NCBI RefSeq assembly: GCF_000875975.1
Contig: NZ_BAWW01000039.1
Location: 1 to 64,000, forward strand
DNA length: 64,000 nt
Direction of reading: 5' to 3'
From: Parachlamydia acanthamoebae
GTDB lineage: Bacteria; Chlamydiota; Chlamydiia; Chlamydiales; Parachlamydiaceae
Part shown: positions 34,923 to 43,820 of the stretch, piece after piece
Numbering within the stretch: position 1 is the first letter of the stretch
Layout of the letters: each line of letters begins with the position of its first letter
Program-made: the position numbers and the translations under genes
Notes under the pieces: generated by a model
The model's input: only the letters and a program-made list of their open reading frames with translations
Database searches by the model: none
Told to the model about the DNA's origin: nothing

Positions 34923-36035
34923 TTATCCCTCTACGACGCCCAATAATCGAATAGGCGCTTCGGTCCCACATGTGCGAATAGGAATCACCATCACATGTCC
35001 TCCAGTTGGAGGCATTTGAAGAGCATTCGCAATATTCTCTACAATAAATTTACCCGCTCCTAAAATGAGCGCATGTACCGGAAATCCTTCAGTGGAACGG
35101 TCTGGTGAAAGCGTATCAATTCCTATTCCAGCTATAGATTTGGAAATCAGATATTCTGCTGCAGATTTTGAAATATTGGGAAATTGGTATTGATTATGAT
35201 ACTTAACGGGCTCTTCCCAATATTTGTCCCAACCCGTACAAAAAACCACAAAGTCATTCGGCCTTAGCTCTCTATGTAATCTTTCAAAATTTTGAATATC
35301 CTGAGAATTAATTGTATAATGCGCATGCGCTCGATCTGAAACATCAATCACTACGCAGGGTCTAATCAATGACTCCAAAGAGAATCCTTCAACCGTCTTC
35401 CCCCCTGAAATACAATGAGCAGGAGCATCCATGTGGGTTCCCACACCAGCAAACATTTCAATGTGCTGGACAACGAATAGGTCCTGTGGATCTGAAATGG
35501 TAGCATGTTGAAAGCCACATGTCATATCCCAAGTGGGGATAGTATCTTTCAAAACATGTGTCAAATCTATCCACTTAAAAATGGATAGAGAGAGAATCTT
35601 TTGCAGGTACACCCTTGAAAAGGCAGATCCTTGCTCCGACTTAAATAGGGGCTTAAATCCCTGAGCTCGATAAAAGTTAAATGTATGGAGAGACGCGGGA
35701 TGATTTTCCCTGGGACTCAGAGTTTCTACGGTTAATGAACAGCATCCCTGTGACAAACAAAATGCCTCTGCATAAAGCATTAAGGCTCTTCCTATTCCTT
35801 TTTGACGATCCTCTTTTTTAACTCCTAGCCAAAAGAGATGAGCTGTCTTTGGATAGGGAAATGCAAGGCAAATTAGTCCCTTACACTCTGTATTTTGAAT
35901 CCATCCGAAACAACATTTTTCGCTCACATCTTGCGCATAAACGTCTGAAATCCCAAGCTCCTCGGACAAAGTAACAGTCATTTCACGGAAGGCTTTCTCG
36001 GCATCTAAAGGATTTAGCTTAAAGATAGGCTGCAT
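34923..36035 (-). CDS. GNAT acetyltransferase fused to a cyclase/kynurenine-formamidase-like domain
   Basis: 370 residues from ATG 36035, which has AAAGG ~8 bases upstream. The ATG at 36056 lacks a site and would overlap the transporter gene. Residues ~1-150 are a GNAT domain with acetyl-CoA loop ...VKKEDRQKGIGRALMLYAEAF. Residues ~158-370 form a cyclase domain: WIDLTHVLKDTIPTWDM, AGVGTHMDAPAHC (the metal-binding HxGTHxD-type motif with Val-Gly before Thr-His), VVFCTGWDKYW and GIGIDTLSPD. Cyclase-family enzymes hydrolyse N-formylkynurenine or related amides. A fusion with GNAT suggests a coupled acylation/deacylation, but the substrate is unknown. Confidence 0.85.
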   Translation of the reverse strand: MQPIFKLNPLDAEKAFREMTVTLSEELGISDVYAQDVSEKCCFGWIQNTECKGLICLAFPYPKTAHLFWLGVKKEDRQKGIGRALMLYAEAFCLSQGCCSLTVETLSPRENHPASLHTFNFYRAQGFKPLFKSEQGSAFSRVYLQKILSLSIFKWIDLTHVLKDTIPTWDMTCGFQHATISDPQDLFVVQHIEMFAGVGTHMDAPAHCISGGKTVEGFSLESLIRPCVVIDVSDRAHAHYTINSQDIQNFERLHRELRPNDFVVFCTGWDKYWEEPVKYHNQYQFPNISKSAAEYLISKSIAGIGIDTLSPDRSTEGFPVHALILGAGKFIVENIANALQMPPTGGHVMVIPIRTCGTEAPIRLLGVVEG

Positions 36036-36045
36036 CGATTTGCCT

Positions 36046-36981
36046 TTATGCCGCATGTTGAGGAGATAATGTCTTTGTCGCTCGAATGCCGTAAATCACG
36101 GCACTTAATAACACACCGATGCCAAAAAATTCTCCAAGTGGGGGCAAGCGCTGTTCAAACGCATAAACAAACAGTAATCCAAAAATGGTTTCAAAAATGG
36201 TCAGTTGTCCAGCCATTGTGACCGGTAAATAAAGACTTGCTTTATTCCAAAGATACGCACCAAACCAAGAACATACCACACCTAAAATTAAGCAACCGAT
36301 TAAAAAGCGATATAAAGCCGAATTGAGAGTGGTATATTTTTCTAATTCAAAATCACTAAAAAAGAAAAACAATCCAAATCCCCATAAAAAAGCCCAGAAT
36401 AGAGTGGAAACACCAACTAAGGTAGACCATGTTGTCGAAGTCATTTCTGGAGTACTTTTTAAGAATTGTGAATTGGCAACCACATACCAACTCCAAGCAA
36501 AAACAGAGACAAAACTTCCGATAATTCCAAAACCATATTCAGAAAATGATTGAGCACCTCTCAGATAAGGAAAATTAATGCCAATCAATCCCAATAAAAT
36601 AAGAAGGGAAGGAAGAATTAAACTTTTAAAATTTCTTGAGTTTTCCATCCAACTTCCATAAAAAGAAATTGTGATGGGACTAATGCTTAAAACGAGAGTG
36701 CATACGGCCGGATTTGAATAGCGCAATGCCAGAACTAAACAAGTATAGTACAGGACCGTGGACACAAAAGAAAAACCAAGCGCACGCAACCAAATCTCTA
36801 AAGGATAGGATTTTCTAAGCTTGCTTTGGCTTAAAAAAATACTGAGAGAAATGAAACCATAGACAAGATATCGCCCCAAAACAACCTCAAAAGAGCTAAA
36901 CTCATTCATCAGTTGCGGAATAATAAATATCAATCCCCAGACAAAACAGGCAGCTAAAGCAAATACAATTCCCTTGAACAT
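36046..36981 (-). CDS. EamA/DMT-family transporter
   Basis: 311 residues from ATG 36981 (an ATG at 36993 would add MISF). Ten hydrophobic helices in two homologous halves, the usual drug/metabolite transporter design: FALAACFVWGLIFIIPQLMN in helix 1, and the second half with TMAGQLTIFETIFGLLFVYA. Probably exports or imports amino acids or related metabolites. It precedes the GNAT-cyclase gene on the same strand after ten bases; the pair may move and modify one compound, by inference. Confidence 0.85.
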   Translation of the reverse strand: MFKGIVFALAACFVWGLIFIIPQLMNEFSSFEVVLGRYLVYGFISLSIFLSQSKLRKSYPLEIWLRALGFSFVSTVLYYTCLVLALRYSNPAVCTLVLSISPITISFYGSWMENSRNFKSLILPSLLILLGLIGINFPYLRGAQSFSEYGFGIIGSFVSVFAWSWYVVANSQFLKSTPEMTSTTWSTLVGVSTLFWAFLWGFGLFFFFSDFELEKYTTLNSALYRFLIGCLILGVVCSWFGAYLWNKASLYLPVTMAGQLTIFETIFGLLFVYAFEQRLPPLGEFFGIGVLLSAVIYGIRATKTLSPQHAA

Positions 36982-37085
36982 AAATGAAATCAATCTTAAA
37001 GTTTAAATAAGCTTTGGGCAAACATGCAATTTATTTTATAGAATGATTCAAAATGTCGCAATTATTTAGTAAATAAAGGAAGATT

Positions 37086-37496
37086 ATGCGTTTTATTTTT
37101 CTTTCTCTAACCCTACTCTTTAATCTAGCATTTCACAATGCCAAGGCTGAGCAATCTATGATTTCAGATAATTCGCATGATTCTCCCCCTAAGTTTTTAT
37201 ATAAAATCATCTCAACAGATGACTGGCAAAAAAGCATGCAAAGTAAAAGCATTGTGCTTTCTCCGATTGATAAAGACTTTATCCATCTCGCCGAAGAAGA
37301 ACAAATTTCTCATATTGTTCAAAAATTTTGGTTTGGGAAAAATTACGTTCTATTAAAGCTAGCTGCGAACAAATTAAAAGGACGTTTGATCTATGAAAGG
37401 AATCCTGGAGGGAAGACAAAATATTTTCATCTCTACGAAGGTGGGATTTTTTTTGATGCCGTCTTAGAAGCAACAGTGGTTAAGGTTACTAGATGA
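37086..37496 (+). CDS. DUF952-family protein with signal peptide
   Basis: 136 residues. The signal peptide ends near NAKA. The mature part FLYKIISTDDWQKSMQS, DFIHLAEEEQISHIVQKFWF and YFHLYEGGIFFDAV follows the DUF952 pattern (a small enzyme-like fold of unknown role). Family members are normally cytoplasmic, so export is unusual. AAAGGA ribosome binding site. The stop lies on the A-run that serves as T-run of the opposing terminator. Confidence 0.75.
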   Translation: MRFIFLSLTLLFNLAFHNAKAEQSMISDNSHDSPPKFLYKIISTDDWQKSMQSKSIVLSPIDKDFIHLAEEEQISHIVQKFWFGKNYVLLKLAANKLKGRLIYERNPGGKTKYFHLYEGGIFFDAVLEATVVKVTR

Positions 37497-37530
37497 AAAA
37501 AAACAAAAGTGTGATTTACACACCTTTGTT
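37496..37530 (-). terminator. Rho-independent terminator of the methyltransferase pseudogene
   Basis: On the minus strand the stem of 12 pairs (37519-37530 with 37502-37513, one G-U) and loop TAAAT is followed by eight T residues. The same stem may serve the plus-strand DUF952 gene. Confidence 0.8.
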
Positions 37531-37541
37531 TCGCTTTAACA

Positions 37542-38171
37542 TTAATGAAATCTCTTGCGCGCGATACAATGAAAGCGACGTGTTGGAAGCTCTCGGAAAT
37601 CAAATTGCTCGAACCACTGAATTTCAAAGTTTTTCAATAAATCCATAATCGCTTGCACCGAGTAATGTCTAACAACAAATTGATTCTCGGCAACATGCAA
37701 TCCCCAATCATTAAATTCTTTGAACCCATTCACATAATTTCCCTGAGAAAATGAATGCTCACAAATTAAAAAATCGGAAACATAAAGAATTCCTTTGTTT
37801 TTCAAAACTCTCCAAATATCTGCCATTAGCAGTTCGCGTTCCAGCGCATTCGATATATGATGAAGAGCTGAAGAGAGCACAACCGCGTCAAGAGAAGCAT
37901 CTAAGCAAGGGATGTGCATTCCCTTTTCCAGAACACGTAGATCCAGCTCTGGATAAATGAGTTTCCCTCTTTCGATAGCGATTGAAGAGGAATCAAATCC
38001 GATGAGATTTCAGTATCCGTTAGCTTTAAATTCATACAATAAATGGCCCTGATTGCACCCATAGTCCACAATTTGAGACTGCAAAGTCAAAAAGGGGTGC
38101 AACTTATCTAGAAAAAAAGATTCTTCACATTCTTTAGCAACGATCATATTCCAATGTTCTTGAGCTAACAT
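37542..38171 (-). pseudogene. SAM-dependent methyltransferase with one in-frame stop
   Basis: The frame is coherent from ATG 38171 (MLAQEHWNMIVAKECEESFF) through motif I VDYGCNQGHLLYEFKANGY. TGA then occurs at 38012-38010, followed by NLIGFDSSSIAIERGK, LDASLDAVVLSSALHHISNA and LKNKGILYVSDFLICEHSF up to the stop at 37542. All class I methyltransferase motifs are present in ~209 codons, so the only visible damage is the single stop right after motif I. Sequencing error or very recent inactivation are both possible. A restart at 37919 would lack the SAM-binding loop. Confidence 0.7.
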
Positions 38172-38208
38172 AAGATCTGTCCTGATATAAATAATGTTTT
38201 GTGTAATA

Positions 38209-38628
38209 TTACAAATTTTTCCTTAGAAAATACATTTTAGATTGCTTTTCATAGCCTTCTCTAATGAATTCGACGTGATATCCTAGCTTTTGATAAAAAG
38301 GGAAAGCTTCCCAATCCATCGTTGTAACGGTTAAAAAGGTACAATTTCTTTCCTTGGCCACCTTTTCTGATTCTGTCATTAAACGGGTGCCCCATCCCTG
38401 ATTTCGAAGGGGTTTGTCTATCCATAGCATGTCGACATACAAACAACCATAGTAAGTTACCCCATGAAGCCCACCCTTGATATTTTCTTTTTCATCTTTA
38501 ATAAAGATCCCAAAAGAACGGATGGGAGCCATGTGCTTTGCAGCGTAAGCTCCCTTATTGATTCCTTGCAAAAGCGTAGAAGCTTCTTTTTCAGAAACCT
38601 CTTCATTTATTTGTAAAGTGAACGGCAT
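38209..38628 (-). CDS. GNAT-family N-acetyltransferase
   Basis: 139 residues, single domain. VDMLWIDKPLRNQGWGTRLM carries the acetyl-CoA loop (Q-x-x-G-x-G/A form: NQGWGT), and TVTTMDWEAFPFYQKLGYHV is the usual C-terminal motif ending in FY.KLGY. The substrate is unknown. It follows the large repeat protein gene with five bases between, so the two share a transcript. Confidence 0.88.
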   Translation of the reverse strand: MPFTLQINEEVSEKEASTLLQGINKGAYAAKHMAPIRSFGIFIKDEKENIKGGLHGVTYYGCLYVDMLWIDKPLRNQGWGTRLMTESEKVAKERNCTFLTVTTMDWEAFPFYQKLGYHVEFIREGYEKQSKMYFLRKNL

Positions 38629-38633
38629 AAATT

Positions 38634-40817
38634 TTATTTCGCTATTGGTTCAAAAACATTCTCTTTATTTTTATTTATCTCTAACCAACGCTTTTGTTTA
38701 TCCGTAAGCATTTTAATATGCTCTCCATCTAAAAATGGTTTCGCTAAATGAAAGGCTTCGCTTGGTAATTGGGGTAATAGCCTACGTGTTCTGAGACTAC
38801 TTTCAGGCCACATTTTATCGAAACTTTCTTTTGTAAGCTTCGAATAGTCAAAAGCAAGAACTTGCTGATCACTTAAAGCGGTCCAGTGTCCTTCCAAAAA
38901 GAATGGAATGAGTTGATAGAGCTTTTCTATGGGTAATACTTGAATCTTTTTTTCGAAATTTGAATTCTGAGCTGAAAAAATTTCATAAAATATAGCCGAG
39001 TCAATCTTCGTATAGTCTAATTGACTTAACACACCCAAACTTAGCTTTCCCCAATCCCCTTCTGTAAAATACGGAATAAGTGCGTTTATCGATTGTATAG
39101 ATAATTTTTCCAATAAATTCCATTTTTCCTCGCTTTCTCGACTAAATATTGACTCAAATGCCTTTTGATCAATTTCGTGTTTTGAAAAGTCAAAATAAAT
39201 GATCTGTTTTGGAGTTAACTGTTTCCAATGTCCGGTGTAAAAATGGGGATAAGCATGGTAGATTTGATGCGTGGATAAGGATTTAATTAAATCATAGCCC
39301 AATGTTTTGCTAAAAAACCTCTTTAAAACATCCTGATCAATTTCAGAAAAATCTAACTGGATAATCTGATCTTTGGCCAAATAATCCCAATGACGGTCCG
39401 TAAAATATTTTTTCACATAGTTAATCTGAAGATCGCTCAATTTTCGAAACAACTTAGGAATCTTAGGTCCATTAAAAATGGCATCAAAATCCGTTTGTTT
39501 CATCAGAGAATAGTCAAGACCTAAAATTTGATCTTCGGTAAATTTTCTCCAATCTTCTACTGAAAGGAATTTTCTGATCTCGTTTATTTGACATGAACTT
39601 AAAGCTCGTAAAAGCGCATCTGAACGTTCAGATTGATTAAAAATTGCCGCAAAAATTTCTTCGTTTTTAATATGAACAAAATGTAAGGCCAAAATTTGTT
39701 CATCTTTTAAGCGAGAAAATAATCTCGGAGGAATATTATTGACACAGTTATTAATTTGTATTGAAGTCAGCATGTGCACACGTGATTCAGAAATGAAGAA
39801 CATCTCAATTTGCTCTGTTGACATATGCTTTATCTGAAGATCTTGGATAACTGAATCTGAAAATAAACAAAAAGCAAGAGGAGGAAGATGGGTCATCCAT
39901 TCGTTAATCCGTTTTGCCCCTAATTGATATAAATGAATCAAAGAGATCCCTTGAATGTGTTTTGGAGAGACTATGGTAGAGTCTAATTTCTCTTTGTGCT
40001 TCTCAGCTAGATCAATCAGCCTTTTTCTTAAAACTCTTTCAACAAATTCCGGGTCAACATGTCCTATTATTGTTAACGTTAACAGCGGAAATTCTTTATC
40101 TGAAATAAGTCCGAATTTTAAAAATGATTCTTTCCATGCGGGAATAAAATCCCCCAAAATTAGCTCACAATGGCGAATACTCTCTAATCTTTTTTTAAGT
40201 TGCATTGCTTGGTCGAAATTTTCCAATCGCGTCGACATAGCCTTTATTGCAACATTTGTTGAAGAACAATCCATCACCTTCAGAAAATCTACAAGTGGAG
40301 TATTTAAAAATTCCTCAGACAGAAAATATTTTCTCGCTAAAGGCTTATTTAATGCATGCTTTTCCGCATTGATTTGTAAGCTTAAAATAGGAGGAAGTTC
40401 TTCTTCCTGCTTTATATCGGCCTCAGTTTTTACATGTTTTATGACCGATTTTTTTTTATTTACAGAAGGAGATGCATGACCAAAATTATTCCTTCCTACA
40501 TCGATTAAAAGAGCAAAACGTATACCTGTCTTGTTTCTTTTTATATACTTTCGAAAACGTCGAGACAAATAGATAGATCCAAAAGAAAAAAGAAGGGATA
40601 AACCCGCAAAAACCTTTCTAAACGCCATTTCACGCTTTGAAAAAAGCCGCACTTTTTTTGCAACTAACTTATAGCGCCTACCTTGATAGTCTTCTCCAAC
40701 GGGAAGAGCATTTTCATCGATAATTCGATCTTTATCCTCAAATTGGACTTCACCCCACTTAGAAAAAGAATCCATTTCCTCGAGGCTTTTTATAAAGAGA
40801 ACTCTACTCATAGTCAT
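38634..40817 (-). CDS. Large repeat protein with membrane segment, putative effector
   Basis: 727 residues. A hydrophobic segment lies at ~68-84 (VFAGLSLLFSFGSIYLSRRF) after a charged N-terminus. The C-terminal half (~310-700) has about seven divergent ~50-residue repeats of the form Q...[hydrophobic]..[FY]F...W..L...QI..LD[FY]S.I....F..IF, for example YFTDRHWDYLAKDQIIQLDF and HFYTGHWKQLTPKQIIYFDF. I do not recognise the family. Repeat solenoids with an N-terminal membrane segment are common among chlamydial host-directed proteins, so an effector or inclusion-membrane role is possible but not shown. Confidence 0.65.
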   Translation of the reverse strand: MTMSRVLFIKSLEEMDSFSKWGEVQFEDKDRIIDENALPVGEDYQGRRYKLVAKKVRLFSKREMAFRKVFAGLSLLFSFGSIYLSRRFRKYIKRNKTGIRFALLIDVGRNNFGHASPSVNKKKSVIKHVKTEADIKQEEELPPILSLQINAEKHALNKPLARKYFLSEEFLNTPLVDFLKVMDCSSTNVAIKAMSTRLENFDQAMQLKKRLESIRHCELILGDFIPAWKESFLKFGLISDKEFPLLTLTIIGHVDPEFVERVLRKRLIDLAEKHKEKLDSTIVSPKHIQGISLIHLYQLGAKRINEWMTHLPPLAFCLFSDSVIQDLQIKHMSTEQIEMFFISESRVHMLTSIQINNCVNNIPPRLFSRLKDEQILALHFVHIKNEEIFAAIFNQSERSDALLRALSSCQINEIRKFLSVEDWRKFTEDQILGLDYSLMKQTDFDAIFNGPKIPKLFRKLSDLQINYVKKYFTDRHWDYLAKDQIIQLDFSEIDQDVLKRFFSKTLGYDLIKSLSTHQIYHAYPHFYTGHWKQLTPKQIIYFDFSKHEIDQKAFESIFSRESEEKWNLLEKLSIQSINALIPYFTEGDWGKLSLGVLSQLDYTKIDSAIFYEIFSAQNSNFEKKIQVLPIEKLYQLIPFFLEGHWTALSDQQVLAFDYSKLTKESFDKMWPESSLRTRRLLPQLPSEAFHLAKPFLDGEHIKMLTDKQKRWLEINKNKENVFEPIAK

Positions 40818-41150
40818 TTCATTTGTTTAAATCATTTGGTTCGTAATCGATCATGTTTTCATAATTCTGTGAGAAGGTTTTTTTTCTTAAAACATTTAAA
40901 AACCTTCTTTAATTCCTCATTTTTCAAAATCAAAAAGCAAAGATAAGAGAATAAAGTTTTTTTAAGAATTGGCGCAAGTAAATATGCAATCCTAATTTTA
41001 CATTGTCATTCTCTCAAAAAACTTGATCCACAAAAAAATACCTTTACCATTAATACCTAAATTTTTATATCAAAATTTTAAGAACCTCATTTAAGGGTTA
41101 TTTCAAAAAGTTTTAAAATTCGAAATGTATATGTGAGGATTCCACGATAA
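40818..41150. other. Intergenic region between divergent genes
   Basis: About 330 AT-rich bases upstream of both the repeat protein (minus) and the collagen-like gene (plus). It holds A/T tracts and a GAGG site at ~41135 before ATG 41151, but no promoter I can defend and no ORF of its own. Confidence 0.4.
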
Positions 41151-41678
41151 ATGAAAAAGCGCGCCTCCCTTTTGCTCATTTTGTTGTTTCTAATGCCAGT
41201 CCATTTATTCGCCATCCGATGTTGTCCTACCCCTTCTGGCCCTCCTGGAATTCCAGGTCCCATAGGCCCTACCGGTCCCACAGGCCCCACTGGTCCTGCG
41301 GGCCTCAATGGAATAAGTCCGATAGGTCCGACGGGTCCGACAGGTGTTCAAGGCCCTACAGGTGCGGCAGGAACCAACCTTTTGAATATTTGCTTTCCGG
41401 GAGCATTCATCTATGGACGCATTGCAATGCCTCTCTCTGGAAGCGTTACAGCACTTGGCCCTGGATATCTTTATACCGCCACACCAACCTCACTCACGAT
41501 TTTTTATGCACCTGCCGTATTTGGGAATAGTGCCACGGCAGAAGGATTGCGAGGGGGAGCAACATCCGTAAGAGTCACACGTACGGGAGCTGAAGATTCT
41601 TCCATCATTATTTACGAAGTGGAACCTCCAGGCGCAGACTACATAAATTTTTTTATCACAAACTGCTCCTCCTTATAA
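41151..41678 (+). CDS. Secreted collagen-like protein
   Basis: 175 residues. The signal peptide ends at LFA, followed by RCC. Gly-X-Y triplets span residues ~30-72 ([20 protein letters not shown] and [16 protein letters not shown]) with one interruption around 54-59. Thr in the Y position is frequent, as in other bacterial collagens. The ~100-residue C-terminal head ([17 protein letters not shown], then FFITNCSSL) is beta-rich, ends in a conserved Cys, and differs from the C1q-like heads at 31902/32570 but matches those of the next two collagen genes in outline. Confidence 0.8.
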   Translation: MKKRASLLLILLFLMPVHLFAIRCCPTPSGPPGIPGPIGPTGPTGPTGPAGLNGISPIGPTGPTGVQGPTGAAGTNLLNICFPGAFIYGRIAMPLSGSVTALGPGYLYTATPTSLTIFYAPAVFGNSATAEGLRGGATSVRVTRTGAEDSSIIIYEVEPPGADYINFFITNCSSL

Positions 41679-41684
41679 AACACT

Positions 41685-42513
41685 ATGAAAAAATATTTAC
41701 TCATTACTCTTATCTTTTTTTTCTCTATCCATCAAGCAACTCACACTAATGAATATTTTAAAACTTATCTTTCTTATAAAGGCGGAAATGATGGATTGGG
41801 ATATCATTCAAATTATGCTTCTTTGGATTTAATGTGTTTCCCACTGCCTCTCGAAGACATAACGACATTTTCAGATCTCAAAGGGCATTGGTTGACTCGA
41901 CATCATTATGCAGTCAATGCAGGCGTAGGATTTAGAAAGATTTATGCTCCTCAAACTATTTGGGATGCAAATCTTTTTTATGATCATCCTAAATCTAGCT
42001 ATGACCATTACAATCAAGTCGGACTAGGATTAGAATTATTTCATGAATTATGGGAACTTAGACTCAATGGAGCCGTCGCTTTGGGACACACAACAAAACG
42101 GAATAAAACATTTGTTTATACCGATGTTTTTTTTGTAAAAAGACACTTTCACGAATATGCATTCTTATTTGTAGAAGCGGAATTAGGTAAAAAATTTATT
42201 TTTTTTGATAACATTTCCCCTTTCATGGGCATAAGAACCTATTATACGTGATCTCGATTCAAAAATAACGCACTTGGAGGTATTTTCAAATTGCGAGATA
42301 CTTTTTATAGGTATTTCACTCTAGAAATTTCCGGAACATATGATCGTATTTTGCACTCTTGCTGTGCAGGCAAGTCTAACCATCTAATTTCCTTGGAATT
42401 GGAGAAATTGTGCCTCATGTCACGAATTGTTATATGAGCGTGTTTATCGAAATGAAATTATTCCGTTAAAAAGATCCTGCTATTGGACGAAAATTACTAA
42501 AAGGCTCTTCTAA
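41685..42513 (+). pseudogene. Inverse-autotransporter-like beta-barrel, inactivated
   Basis: The first 188 codons (ATG 41685) are a signal peptide and a barrel similar to residues ~280-480 of the gene at 30226: LGYHSNYASLDLMCFPLPLE, YAVNAGVGFRKIY, WDANLFYDH and LGLELFHELWELRLNGAVAL. TGA at 42249-42251 ends it, but the same frame continues with GGIFKLRDTFYRYFTLEISG, TYDRILHSC. After a frameshift near 42400 the tail reads LYERVYRNEIIPLKRSCYW, matching the end of the 30226 protein (RVFTQPVERNEMIVKRRYC). The full-length barrel therefore lost its last strands. Whether the 188-residue product is made is unknown. Confidence 0.7.
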
Positions 42514-43058
42514 TGAAAAATTTATATGATTTACCGTTACGCATATCCCTTATGCTAACAGTTTTTCTTTGCTCTCTGAGCCAACTTGAAGCGAGCAGTT
42601 GTATTCCGGGACGCAAAGGATCTCCAGGAGCTCCAGGAGATCCAGGACCAATGGGACCAACAGGTCCAACCGGAGAAGATGGCCCTGCAGGAGCCACAGG
42701 ACCGGTAGGCCCCACAGGTGCGACAGGCCCGGTAGGCCTTCCGGGAAATCAAAAGCTGAATGTTTTACCTTGTTCAGGTCAAACGACCATGATTCCTATA
42801 TCCATTACGCTGCCTCCCCTCGGAGCCTCTTCTGGATCAACAGTTTTTTTTACTTATACGGCGACTCCTACACAGCTCACAATTGACATGGCAAGCTCAG
42901 ACCAATTTGCTTTGGTTGTGATGCCAGGCTTAACGACTTTGACTGATCAAATTAGTCACACAGTGACCCAGACAGCACCTAATACTTTTGAGATTAATTT
43001 AAGTGATGCAGCAGACTATATAGGGATTGCACTAATTGGCTGTCCACCCGTTGACTAA
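42513..43058 (+). CDS. Secreted collagen-like protein
   Basis: 181 residues with AAAGG ribosome binding site and signal peptide ending near LEA. Fifteen Gly-X-Y triplets lie at ~33-78 ([40 protein letters not shown]), rich in charged and Thr residues. The ~100-residue head ([37 protein letters not shown], then [13 protein letters not shown]) parallels the head of the 41151 protein ([15 protein letters not shown]), which shows common descent. The ATG overlaps the tail stop of the broken barrel gene. Confidence 0.8.
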   Translation: MKNLYDLPLRISLMLTVFLCSLSQLEASSCIPGRKGSPGAPGDPGPMGPTGPTGEDGPAGATGPVGPTGATGPVGLPGNQKLNVLPCSGQTTMIPISITLPPLGASSGSTVFFTYTATPTQLTIDMASSDQFALVVMPGLTTLTDQISHTVTQTAPNTFEINLSDAADYIGIALIGCPPVD

Positions 43059-43077
43059 AAATCTTGAGGATATCAAC

Positions 43078-43638
43078 ATGCGCAAACAGATTCTCGTAAC
43101 AACATTATTTTTAACAATTTGCTTTAACAATTTATGCGCTACCCAACATGCAGCGACAAGTATTGCTGACCCAGAATCTGCACAAGGACTTTCAGGCCCT
43201 AATGGTCCAAAAGGCCCTACAGGTCCTATGGGACCGACGGGCGCAGCTGGATTGCCAGGTTCTCCTGGGATGACAGGAGCAACTGGCCCTACGGGTGCAA
43301 CAGGACCATCAGGACTACAAGGAGCTGAAGGAGATACCAATGTTTCGATTTACTGCTTTACCAACCTTACATTTGGAATTATTGACTTTCCCTCTGCAGG
43401 AACAGGACAAGGTTACACGTGGGAAACCTCAGCAAATTCTGTGATTTTAAATTTTCTTCCCCCTTTTACTTCTAATGTTACCGTTGTAGCAGAACCCTTT
43501 TATTTAGGAACAGCTGGTGCTGCCATTATACCCTCGATCGAACGCTCAGGAAGTTCTGTTACAATTAACTTCACAACGGGTGGTGTGCCGACAACGCCAG
43601 ACCAAGTACGCTTTATTGCAGTGGAATGCGGCGGTTAA
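43078..43638 (+). CDS. Secreted collagen-like protein
   Basis: 186 residues from ATG 43078, preceded by GAGG eight bases upstream; the ATG 43036 lies inside the previous gene. Signal peptide ends near LCA. Gly-X-Y triplets span ~37-85 (GLSGPNGPKGPTGPMGPTGA, then [19 protein letters not shown]). Head ~86-186 (NVSIYCFTNLTFGIIDFPSA, ending RFIAVECGG) has the Cys near both ends found in its two neighbours. Third member of a tandem set; a hairpin follows. Confidence 0.8.
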   Translation: MRKQILVTTLFLTICFNNLCATQHAATSIADPESAQGLSGPNGPKGPTGPMGPTGAAGLPGSPGMTGATGPTGATGPSGLQGAEGDTNVSIYCFTNLTFGIIDFPSAGTGQGYTWETSANSVILNFLPPFTSNVTVVAEPFYLGTAGAAIIPSIERSGSSVTINFTTGGVPTTPDQVRFIAVECGG

Positions 43639-43653
43639 ATCTTTTTGCTCTTT

Positions 43654-43678
43654 TGATGTGTTAATCCTTAACACATCA
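43654..43678 (+). terminator. Terminator-like hairpin after the collagen cluster
   Basis: TGATGTGTTAA and its exact complement TTAACACATCA enclose TCC: an 11-bp stem. A T8 run follows only 16 bases later, so termination is likely but not classical. Confidence 0.6.
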
Positions 43679-43820
43679 CAACAGTTACATCAATTTTTTT
43701 TGAAAAAAACAAAACTTCTTATTAAAAGATTCGGAAATTAAACAAGAGATTAACAAACAGCTTGTTTAATATTCTGCTAATTTTTGTAAAATGATGAAAT
43801 ATAGTAACTTGGAGTATATG

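Noticed and set aside
42497-43340. Gly/Pro-rich minus-strand frames opposite the collagen-like genes
   Set aside because: Gly-Pro codons (GGN, CCN) read as Gly-Pro on both strands, so these are shadows of the plus-strand collagen triplets.
30226-43638. Collagen triplets or Pro/Tyr repeats as a CRISPR or tandem DNA repeat array
   Set aside because: The periodicity is 3-9 bases in coding frame with variable codons; there are no spaced identical repeats.
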